Assembly (NCBI GenBank): GCA_963836005.1
Contig: CAWIHS010000001.1
Span: 1,009,962 to 1,073,961 of the forward strand
Direction: 5' to 3'
Origin: CAWIHS01 sp963836005
GTDB taxonomy: Bacteria > Pseudomonadota > Gammaproteobacteria > GRL18
DNA length: 64,000 nucleotides
Below, in pieces: positions 36,730 to 44,568 of the stretch. Each line of letters begins with the position of its first letter. Positions within the stretch are counted from its first letter, which is position 1. The notes below the pieces were generated by a model, which was not told the origin of the DNA, did not search any database, and saw only the letters and a list, made by a program, of their open reading frames with translations. The position numbers were made by a program, and so were the translations under genes.

Positions 36730-37029
36730 GATATTAATCCTCTCTATAATTAAAATTTCGGGTTTCAACCTCTGAACCACTGTGACTAACAGCGCAATCA
36801 ATCGATGAGTATTCCGTTTCATTATGAGATCTCCTTGTCTGTTTTTTTTCATAATGTTTGCCAACCATTTTCATTTCTAATTATATTAATTCCAGAGATT
36901 CAGGCTTTACATATCACGCCACTATTTAGAAACACCTTAAAAATCCCCCATTTATCCCCCGAAATAGTCAGGTCTGACGTGTTTTTATCTATTAAACTTA
37001 TTGACAAGATTTAATACCGGTACATATTC
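36730..37029. other. Divergent promoter region, DUF1254 / araC-like
   Basis: It holds site E and presumably promoters for both directions. A further ATG at 36822-36864 is in frame with the leftward gene, but the peptide there is not signal-like. No other gene is seen. Confidence 0.5.
36941..36966. promoter_or_regulatory. Operator-like G-box, site E
   Basis: On the minus strand GGGGGA, TAAAT, GGGGGA: runs 11 bp apart. Relative to the araC-like gene (start 64 bp away) the orientation equals that of sites A-D relative to their genes. The CCCC inverted arm is absent. Confidence 0.55.
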
Positions 37030-38055
37030 ATGTTAAGTATTCCTTCATTCCGTGCAGCACACCTGCTTCCCTATGTGCATTTTCTTCGGAATGTGGGTAC
37101 TCCCGTCGATCGCCTGTTATCACGGGCAAGATTGCCAACATTGTTTGAAGATAACCTGGAAGCCTATCTGCCGCTGCAGCCTGCATTACGGTTCCTGAGT
37201 TTGGCTAGCCGTCTCGAAGGTATTGAAGAACTGGGGTTGGCGACAACGCGATTTGTACATTTGTCAGACCTCAATCCTTATTTCGTACGTGCTGCACATG
37301 CTTCACCTAGCCTGCGCATAGCACTGGAAACTTACTGCCGGATGGGTTCACTGGAAAATACCAATGTACGTTTCTGGCCTGTTTACGAGTCCAGGCAGGC
37401 TAAATTATGTGCTTTCCTTGATGCCTCTGATGAACCTGCGGGATTACGCTCTGCTGAATGGAGCCAGAATATGACACTGGTAGCTGTGGTCAGGGGGTTT
37501 GCCGGGAGCGACTGGTATCCCGAGGAAATGGCATTCACCTCAGATACACCTGTTGGCTCTGATGCCATGTCACAATTTCCCAATACGCATTTTGTTCTGG
37601 GGCAGAAAGCAAGCTGGATCACGCTACCCCGGGGTATGCTCAGTTTGCCGCCACAGGTAGATAATAATCAGCAGCAAAGACCCGGAACACAACAGAAGTC
37701 AAGAGAAATCTTCGAACCTGCGGATTTCACTACATCTATGAAAACCATTCTCAGGCCATACCTGGCTGATGGCTACCCCCATATCGAACTAGCCGCGGAG
37801 ATTACCGGCACCAGCATCAGGACATTACAGCGTCGCCTTGCAAGGCAAGGTCTCAGTTACTCACGACTGGTGCAACACTTACGCTATGATGCTGCAGTCC
37901 AGCTATTACAAAATCCTGAGATTAAAATGATCGATGCCGCCAACGAATTAGGCTGGGGAAGCCCAACAACATTCACCCGTGCGTTTTCACAAATAGCAGG
38001 GATAAGCCCGAGTGAATATCGCGCTCAGTTTATAAAGGGCCAGCTGTTGAACTAA
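37030..38055 (+). CDS. AraC-family regulator (arabinose-binding-like N-domain)
   Basis: 341 aa. The N-terminal domain (residues about 10-200, PF12625-like: HFLRNVGTPVDRLLSRARLP, LRFLSLASRLEGIEELGLAT) probably binds an effector. The C-terminal AraC DNA-binding domain (about 250-335) shows both HTHs: LAAEITGTSIRTLQRRLARQ and MIDAANELGWGSPTTFTRAF, followed by GISPSEYRAQ. This is the OruR/ArgR-like subgroup. It is one of the few plus-strand non-transposon genes and is divergent from a DUF1254 gene. A paralogue lies at 41.6 kb. It probably controls the adjacent secreted-protein genes. Site E suggests it is itself under a MalT-like regulator. Confidence 0.9.
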   Translation: MLSIPSFRAAHLLPYVHFLRNVGTPVDRLLSRARLPTLFEDNLEAYLPLQPALRFLSLASRLEGIEELGLATTRFVHLSDLNPYFVRAAHASPSLRIALETYCRMGSLENTNVRFWPVYESRQAKLCAFLDASDEPAGLRSAEWSQNMTLVAVVRGFAGSDWYPEEMAFTSDTPVGSDAMSQFPNTHFVLGQKASWITLPRGMLSLPPQVDNNQQQRPGTQQKSREIFEPADFTTSMKTILRPYLADGYPHIELAAEITGTSIRTLQRRLARQGLSYSRLVQHLRYDAAVQLLQNPEIKMIDAANELGWGSPTTFTRAFSQIAGISPSEYRAQFIKGQLLN

Positions 38056-38091
38056 ACAGATTCTCGCCTGAGGCGGGTACTAACGAGAAAC

Positions 38092-38118
38092 GAGACGTGA
38101 CAAGTTGCGCCACGTCTC
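38092..38118 (+). terminator. Hairpin after araC-like gene
   Basis: GAGACGTG and CACGTCTC form an 8-bp perfect stem, 37 bp after the stop codon. A smaller hairpin, CGCCTGAGGCG, precedes it. Confidence 0.55.
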
Positions 38119-38135
38119 TGCAGGTTTAATGACTG

Positions 38136-38233
38136 TTACTTAATCAGCTCGATTTCACCCGGACGCCAGCTCTGGTCAATCCATGGCTGTTCGGGTCCAT
38201 AGATACGCAGGACAATAAAAGTTGTATTTTCAT
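38136..38233 (-). pseudogene. DUF1214 C-terminus joined to a start codon
   Basis: TFIVLRIYGPEQPWIDQSWR then PGEIELIK-stop is the last 28 codons of a DUF1254/DUF1214 protein, closest to the fragment at 48.0 kb. It is joined out of frame to an ATG with a ribosome site (GAGAGGAACACAAA-ATG), so almost the whole gene was deleted between its start codon and its end. Confidence 0.7.
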
Positions 38234-38304
38234 TTTGTGTTCCTCTCTATTTTCATATCACCGGCCCCGGCAGATAAGCCTGCCGGGGACAGCTAAATAT
38301 TAAT

Positions 38305-38394
38305 CTACTTGACCAGTACCACTGCTGCGTTTTTTGCGAGTGTGAATCTATGGTTAATGGTTAACATGGTTAACATGGTTAACATGGTTAACAT
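38305..38394 (-). pseudogene. OprB porin leader with 9-bp start-codon repeats, joined to a DUF1254 tail
   Basis: The 29-codon frame reads Met-Leu-Thr four times, then INHRFTLAKNAAVVLVK-stop. NHRFTLAKNAAVVL corresponds to NRFTHAKNVAVIL of the intact porin at the left edge; the final LVK-stop is the usual end of DUF1254 proteins. The 9-bp unit (ATGTTAACC) is repeated in tandem. The flank before it matches the flank of the intact porin. Confidence 0.7.
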
Positions 38395-38442
38395 TATTTA
38401 GACTCTCCTTTTTTATTACGCCCTCTGTTCTCAACAAGTCTA

Positions 38443-38490
38443 CAAGCCGAGCCGAAGGAATCTCCGGCGCGGCTTGCACGGCTCGGCTTG
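38443..38490 (-). terminator. Long hairpin after sulfatase
   Basis: CAAGCCGAGCCG and CGGCTCGGCTTG, a 12-bp stem adjoining the stop codon of the intact sulfatase. Same sequence and flank as at 32.42-32.47 kb. Confidence 0.65.
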
Positions 38491-39960
38491 CTATTTCTTT
38501 TTTGCCGGCTTGTATGGATCAGGCGTGCCCGGCTTGATGGGTGGTTCTGCGGCCAGCGACTTCTTATGCTCTACCAGAATCGGCCCAGTCCCCCAACGTA
38601 GCCATAATTTACCTCCCAGTGCTTTGGTTACGGGATATTCTTCTTTAGGGTCAAGATGGAGGTCGTAAAAGTGAGGCATCGGGAACACGTTCAGTTTCCC
38701 AGTACCCAGCCCACCTTCAAACTCCATGAACATCATCTTATAGTTATGCCACTTCACGCCGTGAATATCGTTACCGACATAGACCACAAAGCCGTCTCGA
38801 CCGGACTGCTCTTGTTTCCCGAGGAAGAAATCCGTCATGTCCTTACTGTCAATGATACGATCTGTCGGCACCTTACCACCGGCAATGTTTGCCAATGTAG
38901 CGTACAGATCAAACTGGTGGACGATCTCGTTGGAGACCTTGCCTGCCGGAACTTTACCAGGCCAGCGCACAATAAACGGCACCCGTAACGACCCTTCCTT
39001 ACCCGTGAAATAGGAACCACTCCATGGGCCGTTCCATCCCTGGTAATCGGGGGTCATTTCGCCGCCGTTATCCGAGGTGAAAATAAAGACGGTGTTATCG
39101 GCGATACCCAACTCATTCACCTTATCGAGTAATTCACCGGTATAGGCATCGATCTGCATTAGCACATCACCGAAGTCGCCACTGCCACTCTTGCCTTGAA
39201 ACTCCTTACTCGGCAACACCGGCATATGCGTCTGGGTGTAGGGCAAATACACGAAGAACGGTTTGCCGGCTTTGGCCTGGCGTGTCATGAAGTCCTTGGC
39301 ATGGTCGGTGACTTCACGGTCGATCTGGCGCCTTGCCGGCAGGTCGTAAACCTTCACCACCTTTGCCGGTGAGCCTTTTTTGGCCGAATAAATGTGCTCT
39401 TCCTTGATCATCGGATTTTTGCCGGTTTTCTCCGCCAGTTTCCGATACTTCTGGAATTTTTCCTGCGATGGCCAAAGGCTCTCGTCGGTCGAATTGGGGA
39501 TACCATACCACTCATCGAAACCCTGATCGGTGGGATAGCGTCCTTCCGCCTGGCCGAGGTGCCACTTGCCGAACATGGCGGTGGCATAACCTGCATCGCC
39601 CAGCATCTCCGGCATGGTGTATTCCCACTGGGTCAAACCATAATTCGGGGTTTCGAGCGGCACAGAACCGTTCCCCGTGCGAATGGCATAGCGGCCTGTC
39701 ATCAGCGCCGCGCGACTGGGCGTGCACTGTGCCTCGACATTGAAATTCAACAGCCGCATCCCTTCGCTGGCCAGCTTGTCGATGCGCGGCGTGGCGCCAC
39801 CCCGGAGAATACCCCCACCGTAGACGCCGAGTTCGCCGTAGCCGAAGTTATCCATGTTGATCAGCACGATGTTGGGTTTGTCGGCGGCGAGTGCATTGCT
39901 CATTGTCGCAATCGTGACGAGCAGCGCCAGGCACGATTTGACGATTGAAGTAGTTTTCAT
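38491..39960 (-). CDS. Periplasmic sulfatase (type I, Cys-type; NMDNFGYGE subgroup)
   Basis: 489 aa from Met at 39960 (TSIVKSCLALLVTIATMSNA then LAADKP, a clear signal). The open frame reaches 40011, but those codons precede the ribosome site (AGAAAGG). Metal-site Asp37 is in INMDNFGYGE, and the catalytic motif CTPSR has Cys79. Other landmarks are GKWHLGQAEGRYPTDQGFDE, the late metal site FTSDNGGEM and EGSLRVPFIVRWPGK. This enzyme hydrolyses sulfate esters after formylglycine maturation; the substrate is unknown. It is the intact version of the broken copies at 17.5 and 32.5 kb. It lies 87 bp downstream of the other sulfatase and probably shares its transcript. The hairpin at its end should terminate it. 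Confidence 0.92.
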   Translation of the reverse strand: MKTTSIVKSCLALLVTIATMSNALAADKPNIVLINMDNFGYGELGVYGGGILRGGATPRIDKLASEGMRLLNFNVEAQCTPSRAALMTGRYAIRTGNGSVPLETPNYGLTQWEYTMPEMLGDAGYATAMFGKWHLGQAEGRYPTDQGFDEWYGIPNSTDESLWPSQEKFQKYRKLAEKTGKNPMIKEEHIYSAKKGSPAKVVKVYDLPARRQIDREVTDHAKDFMTRQAKAGKPFFVYLPYTQTHMPVLPSKEFQGKSGSGDFGDVLMQIDAYTGELLDKVNELGIADNTVFIFTSDNGGEMTPDYQGWNGPWSGSYFTGKEGSLRVPFIVRWPGKVPAGKVSNEIVHQFDLYATLANIAGGKVPTDRIIDSKDMTDFFLGKQEQSGRDGFVVYVGNDIHGVKWHNYKMMFMEFEGGLGTGKLNVFPMPHFYDLHLDPKEEYPVTKALGGKLWLRWGTGPILVEHKKSLAAEPPIKPGTPDPYKPAKKK

Positions 39961-40047
39961 AATTGTTGCCTTTCTTCTGTTGTTTAACGCAGTGATTATG
40001 GTGCCGGGCACCGAGTTATAACTTAAAAACCTATAACCCGGTGTTCG

Positions 40048-41502
40048 TTAAGGATACAGGCTCGCCGAGCCTGGATTTGGATATTTCTCCAGTGTCTTCT
40101 TGTATTCCGCGATTGCCTTCATGTAATGAGGGAAGATCCACCCACCCAATGCCAACATGTTATTTTCTTCGCGGGGATCTTGCTCGATGTTGAAGGTGGC
40201 AGGCAGGCTGTTGCCCTCTATCCTGCCGCCGCCAGTTCCTGGCATTGACGGATTTCCGGGGCCGCTCACAAACTGATTGGGATACAAGCGGAACTGACGC
40301 CAGCGAACCGCAACAATCTCGTCCCCGATAAAGGTGAGAAAAGACTCGCGATTGGAATTCTCCTGCTTGCCGAGGAGGAGATCCGTCTGATCAATGCCGT
40401 CGATGGGTCGATCTTTCGGAACCTGCGCACCGATGATATTTGCCAGGGTTGGGAAGAAATCGTGAATCGCGAACATACCATTATTTTTTCCCACCGGAAT
40501 TTTGCCCGGCCACTTGATCATGCCCGGTGTCCGTATCGAACCTTCTCGTCCGTCACCCAATTCGCCGCTGTACATACCGTTGGAGCCACCGCGGAACTCG
40601 GCCGGTCCGCCGAGAGGTGTCGAACCGTTATCAGAGATATAGATCACGATGGTGTTGTCTTCGATGCCGGACTTCTGGATTGCATCCAGGATTTCGCCCA
40701 CCGCGTGATCGTGTTGCAGCAGCGCATCTGCGTAGGGTCCGTTTTCCGACTTACCAGAGAACTCTGGTGAGGTCACATTCGGATAGTGCGTCTGTGTCAA
40801 ACCGACCAAGAGGAAAAAAGGGGTTTTGGCCGCTGCGTGTTTGTTGATAATTTTCACTGACGCCGTGGCAATCTCATCCTCGACAATGTGCTTGTATTCA
40901 ACATCGTACTCACGGACTCTCTTCAATCCATCTTTTGTCGTGCCGTCCCAGATTCCGGGTGCCTTTTTTTCGATGGCTGCCTCGGGGAAATTGAGGCGTT
41001 CCATTTGCGGCCGGTACAAGGTCGAATCGCTGGTTTCGATGACCCCCACCCGATACTCGTCAAAGCCCTGTCGTACTGGCCAGCTTTGCTCCTCCGAGCC
41101 CAGATGCCATTTTCCAACGTATCCCGTTGCATACCCCTGGCTCTTGAAAAGCTCACCGAGCGTAATCTCCTCGGCCTGCAGGGTGTTGGGCGTACCTCCG
41201 ATGATGATCGTGCCCAAACCGGCGCGTGGTGAATAGCGCCCGGTCAGTAGACCCGCGCGTGACGGCGTGCAGCCCGGCTCCACCAGAAACTGGGTCAAGG
41301 TCATACCTTCGGCCGCAATGCTATCGATTTTCGGTGTAGGAGCTCCCCGGATCGCGCCGCCCTGAAAGGCGCCGATATCTCCGTAGCCAACGTTGTCTGA
41401 CAGCATCAGCACGACGTTGGGTTTGTCGGCGGCGAACGTAGAGGTAGCGAATATCGCCCCCAACCCGGCGAGAATGAGATGGGCTCGTGATAATTTTTTC
41501 AT
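40048..41502 (-). CDS. Periplasmic sulfatase (type I, Cys-type; LSDNVGYGD subgroup)
   Basis: 484 aa with a signal peptide (SRAHLILAGLGAIFATSTFA). The first metal site is LMLSDNVGYGDIG. The catalytic motif CTPSR has Cys78, in FLVEPGCTPSRAGLLTGRYS. GKWHLGSEEQSWPVRQGFDE and YISDNGSTPLGGPAEFRGGS follow. The tail ends KKTLEKYPNPGSASLYP. It is about the same length as, and belongs with, the 57.7-kb sulfatase; the mosaic remnant at 1.5 kb contains its GTIIIGGTPNTL stretch. First gene of a sulfatase pair. The AraC regulator gene lies upstream on the same strand at 41.6 kb. Formylglycine maturation must come from elsewhere in the genome. Confidence 0.92.
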   Translation of the reverse strand: MKKLSRAHLILAGLGAIFATSTFAADKPNVVLMLSDNVGYGDIGAFQGGAIRGAPTPKIDSIAAEGMTLTQFLVEPGCTPSRAGLLTGRYSPRAGLGTIIIGGTPNTLQAEEITLGELFKSQGYATGYVGKWHLGSEEQSWPVRQGFDEYRVGVIETSDSTLYRPQMERLNFPEAAIEKKAPGIWDGTTKDGLKRVREYDVEYKHIVEDEIATASVKIINKHAAAKTPFFLLVGLTQTHYPNVTSPEFSGKSENGPYADALLQHDHAVGEILDAIQKSGIEDNTIVIYISDNGSTPLGGPAEFRGGSNGMYSGELGDGREGSIRTPGMIKWPGKIPVGKNNGMFAIHDFFPTLANIIGAQVPKDRPIDGIDQTDLLLGKQENSNRESFLTFIGDEIVAVRWRQFRLYPNQFVSGPGNPSMPGTGGGRIEGNSLPATFNIEQDPREENNMLALGGWIFPHYMKAIAEYKKTLEKYPNPGSASLYP

Positions 41503-41613
41503 GTGGTTTCTCCCTATTGGGTTGAAAAAACTAAGATGGAAAGCGGAACTAATCTATACATTACCGAAGTACATCTTGTGGTTCTGTTCATTTCACGACA
41601 AAATTACTGAAAA

Positions 41614-42630
41614 TCAAATTGCAAACAAATTATCTTTACGGAACTCCATGGGCGTAACGCCAAATATGCGTTTGAAGGCGCGTGAAAAGTTGGGGGTGTG
41701 TTCGTAGCCAAGCTGTAAGGCGATATCGATAATATTCTGCTCAGAATCAGCCAGCATGTGGGCTGCCAGATCGAATCTCATATTCTCGATCAAATCAGTA
41801 TACGTAACTTGATGCTGCTTGAGCAAACGTTGTAAAGTGCGGGAACTGATGCCCGCGATTTCTGCTGCCAGATCAATTGATGGATAGCTGCTAGAAAGAA
41901 GATAAGGCTTCAGCACCATCTGAAGTGTTCCTACCAAACTGTCACAAGTTGGTTCAGCCGACAACTGATTGACGACTGAAGTGTCGGCAATACCACAAGG
42001 TTTAACTAATGCAACCAAGAGTGATGCAGGCACCAAAAATGAGGTCGTTGGCTGGCCCACAAGGACGTTCGGGACATTCAGCCGATCTAGTACCGAGAGA
42101 CATACCTTGCGAGATGACCGCAAACTTATCTCGGAAGGCAGCCAATCTGTCCCAATGCCACTTCGTATGATTTCAACAAATATCTTGATCGATTGCCATT
42201 CAGAGATACGTATGTCCACATCTGGCGGATATAACTCATGAATGCAGACACGAACTGCATTACCTTCAGGAACAAGCATGCATTGCAAACTGTTGGCCTC
42301 GAGTTGCGCAAAGCGATTGAATGTTTTGATGCGCTCCTTGACTGTTGATTTGCTCTTTATCGCATTGAGCATCTCAGGGCCTAGATCTTCAAGATGAAAC
42401 CCCCACCCGGCCTCAAAGCCCAAGTCGTCGATCCCTTCTTGTGCTGAACAGCGCATAAGAAAACGGTAGGAAAAATCCTGACTGATATAGGCATTCGGCA
42501 TTTCTTCCAGGTATGTGGGCAATTTAGCGCGAGCCAGTTCACGATCAACTGGCGCACCGATTTGTCGCAGCAAGTCAGTAAAAGACAGCACATGCTGCGC
42601 ACGCGTCAACAATGGTAAACTAATCGTCAC
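41614..42630 (-). CDS. AraC-family regulator (second copy)
   Basis: 338 aa, the same architecture as the 37.0-kb protein: N-domain (SFTDLLRQIGAPVDRELARA, DFSYRFLMRCSAQEGIDDLG) and AraC HTH pair (LAAEIAGISSRTLQRLLKQH, IIDIALQLGYEHTPNFSRAF) with GVTPMEFRK near the end. It is in the same direction as, and upstream of, the sulfatase pair, with a 111-bp gap. It is a good candidate activator for them. Its upstream region (42.66-42.76 kb) is duplicated at 57.5 kb without the gene. Confidence 0.9.
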   Translation of the reverse strand: MTISLPLLTRAQHVLSFTDLLRQIGAPVDRELARAKLPTYLEEMPNAYISQDFSYRFLMRCSAQEGIDDLGFEAGWGFHLEDLGPEMLNAIKSKSTVKERIKTFNRFAQLEANSLQCMLVPEGNAVRVCIHELYPPDVDIRISEWQSIKIFVEIIRSGIGTDWLPSEISLRSSRKVCLSVLDRLNVPNVLVGQPTTSFLVPASLLVALVKPCGIADTSVVNQLSAEPTCDSLVGTLQMVLKPYLLSSSYPSIDLAAEIAGISSRTLQRLLKQHQVTYTDLIENMRFDLAAHMLADSEQNIIDIALQLGYEHTPNFSRAFKRIFGVTPMEFRKDNLFAI

Positions 42631-42657
42631 TCTCTATCTCCCTGCATAGCCAAAGCA

Positions 42658-42759
42658 CACCCTGGTCGACTAAAACTGCGTTATCAGTATCCATATCACC
42701 TCTCTTGGCGATAGTGTAGGACGCGAACGCCCCCACGCTCATTTGATATTTTTCATTCA
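42658..42759. repeat. 102-bp dispersed repeat, copy 1 (araC upstream region)
   Basis: Runs from ACCCTGGTCGACTAAAACTG to TTTGATATTTTTCATTCA and matches 57508-57608 with few changes. Here it is the natural upstream region of the AraC gene, so it probably contains that promoter. Confidence 0.75.
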
Positions 42760-42838
42760 CATAGTTAATTTAATTCATACAAGATAATGGTTCTCGTCAT
42801 TTCACGCCAACTAAATGCAAATGATATTTTTTAAGGTT

Positions 42839-42910
42839 AAAGGGGACGTAGGGAATAAATAATGACCAATTTAAAAAAGTGGTTAAAAAATAATCCCTCC
42901 GTCCCCTTTA
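42839..42910. repeat. REPIN-like palindromic repeat, copy 2
   Basis: GGGGACGTAGGGA and TCCCTCCGTCCCC arms around an AT-rich near-palindrome; inverted relative to the copy at 27.4 kb. The whole 65 bp reads nearly the same on both strands and could fold into one long hairpin. Confidence 0.7.
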
Positions 42911-42945
42911 ATCGTTGAAAGTTTGTGACATAATCTTTCATCCTT

Positions 42946-43011
42946 TTATATTGGATTAATAATCAATCCAGCCGCAATAGCAGTAAATGATGTTTTGTTC
43001 TTCATGTTCAT
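42946..43011 (-). pseudogene. Orphan leader relic (MNMKNKTSFTAIAAG)
   Basis: 21 codons, MNMKNKTSFTAIAAGLIINP then Ile and stop: the front of the same signal peptide as at 33.6 kb, broken by foreign sequence after AAGL. It has a ribosome site (GAGG) and follows the duplicated GGGGGCGA hairpin. Confidence 0.6.
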
Positions 43012-43034
43012 TTCCTCAACGTTTAAATCTTGTG

Positions 43035-43060
43035 TGGGGGCGAATAACTCATCGCCCCCA
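43035..43060 (-). terminator. GGGGGCGA hairpin, copy 2
   Basis: TGGGGGCGA and TCGCCCCCA, a 9-bp stem, 19 bp after the stop of the DUF1254 gene at 43.1 kb. Duplicate of the hairpins at 33.64 and 62.71 kb. Confidence 0.7.
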
Positions 43061-43078
43061 CAGTTAGCTGCTTGGTTA

Positions 43079-44530
43079 CTACTTCACCCTCTCGATGTCC
43101 GGTAATATCCAGCTCCGATCCACTAAGGTCTTGCCGGGTGAATAGAAACGCATCATCGCGAAGAACGCACGACCGGATTCTGTGGGTATCCAGTTTTTCT
43201 TTTTACCCTTTGGCTCATCTGGACCAAAGTAAAGATCAACAGAACCATCCGAGTTAGTGAGCAGGTCCATGCGCGAAGATCTGTCAGTCACTTTTTGTTT
43301 GTTGTGGATGATATCCCGGCCATCTACTTCATACAGGGTCAGCGACCAAAACAGTTTCGCAGGCGCATTCGGCGGAATGTGCAGGGTGTAGTTCCTGGCA
43401 CCATCCAGCCAATCACCATCGTCATCCTTGTAGGCTGTGAGGTAGACCTGGCCCTCGCCGGTTTCCATGCCATGCATCGCGAGGTTGTTGGTAACCGCCT
43501 CGTAGAACCAGGACGCACGTCCATCGAGCGCATCATAATGCTCGCGACGCTGATCCGGCGGCGAGGTGGTATCAATATCCCAGCCGGATCCCTCTACGTA
43601 GAGTGCATCTTCAAGTCGTGGCGTCTTTTTGAAGTCGATCGCCTTGGCCATCGCCTCACCCACCAGTACGCCTTCAGTCAGGATGCGTTTTTGCTGCTCT
43701 GTTGGCTTAAAGGGTTTGCCCTTTTCAATACCCAAAGGCTGGAGCATGGCCATAAAGAAACGGTCACGTTCGAATACCGGTTCATTGTTGATGATGTCTG
43801 ACAGGCGTTGCCAGTACTCCATGCCGCGGGGATGGGCCGCTGACCAGCGCCGACCATTCGGGGTGATGTATCTGCGAGGATTGGGCTTTTTACGCTCGGC
43901 AAAAGGATAGATATCCACCTTGTTGAGCAGTGCTTTGCGTTCATCGGGATCGGTAGGTATCAGACGGATGCCCAGGAAGATACTGTTGGTGGGTGATTTA
44001 TGCACCTTATAACCCGCCTTCTCTGCTCCGGCCGGTGCTTTCTGTCCGGGGCCGACAAACACGTATTTACCGGGTTTGGTCATTGTGGTGATTTCCATCT
44101 GCCACATATCGTGAGCGGCACCGCGTACTTCCCCCTCTGGCATGTGAACAATCCAGGGCTCCTTAGCCAGATCAATAAAGACCAGCGCATAAGGTGTCGT
44201 GGCATTGAATGTCAGTCCACCCAGAATATCGTCATAACCATTCAGAAAAACGATCTGGCCGTTTTTGGCTCCCAGTGTCACGTTATAGGCATATTGCCAT
44301 TGCGCCATGGAAACCAGTGGAATGGACCAGATGTAGGCTTGGCTTGCACGCTGAAAATCGATCTCATCAAATAGCTTTGCAATCGTTTTATCGGTTGGAT
44401 AGCCGGTCGCAAAATCGTGGGTGAACTCTAGCTTGCCAATCCGCGTATCAATCGTTTCCTGCGCCTGCGCTGCTATCGGCGCGCACAGTAGTGCGCTGCA
44501 TAACAAAGCATTGATAATTGTGTTTTTCAT
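43079..44530 (-). CDS. DUF1254/DUF1214 secreted protein
   Basis: 483 aa with a signal peptide (IINALLCSALLCAPIAAQAQ). The DUF1254 half has the variant VFVGPGQKAPAGAEKAGYKV instead of GPDKGKGGKYLVLPPGY, a subgroup mark shared only with the broken gene at 33.7 kb. Further landmarks: RASQAYIWSIPLVSMAQWQY, EKGKPFKPTEQQKRILTEGV. The DUF1214 half has NAPAKLFWSLTLYEVDGRDI and AFFAMMRFYSPGKTLVDRSW. The frame is intact. It is 38 bp downstream of another DUF1254 gene and ends with a hairpin. Its 3' 570 bp are almost identical to the 33.7-kb copy. Confidence 0.92.
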   Translation of the reverse strand: MKNTIINALLCSALLCAPIAAQAQETIDTRIGKLEFTHDFATGYPTDKTIAKLFDEIDFQRASQAYIWSIPLVSMAQWQYAYNVTLGAKNGQIVFLNGYDDILGGLTFNATTPYALVFIDLAKEPWIVHMPEGEVRGAAHDMWQMEITTMTKPGKYVFVGPGQKAPAGAEKAGYKVHKSPTNSIFLGIRLIPTDPDERKALLNKVDIYPFAERKKPNPRRYITPNGRRWSAAHPRGMEYWQRLSDIINNEPVFERDRFFMAMLQPLGIEKGKPFKPTEQQKRILTEGVLVGEAMAKAIDFKKTPRLEDALYVEGSGWDIDTTSPPDQRREHYDALDGRASWFYEAVTNNLAMHGMETGEGQVYLTAYKDDDGDWLDGARNYTLHIPPNAPAKLFWSLTLYEVDGRDIIHNKQKVTDRSSRMDLLTNSDGSVDLYFGPDEPKGKKKNWIPTESGRAFFAMMRFYSPGKTLVDRSWILPDIERVK

Positions 44531-44568
44531 TTCTGAAACCTCAAAATAATTATTAGGCTGTCGCCAAA

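Noticed and set aside
35164..36864. 566-aa version of the DUF1254 protein
   Set aside because: The extra N-terminal residues hide the signal peptide; the start at 36729 has a ribosome site.
38341..38400. CRISPR-like short repeat array
   Set aside because: Units are nine bases with no spacers; they code Met-Leu-Thr at a start codon.
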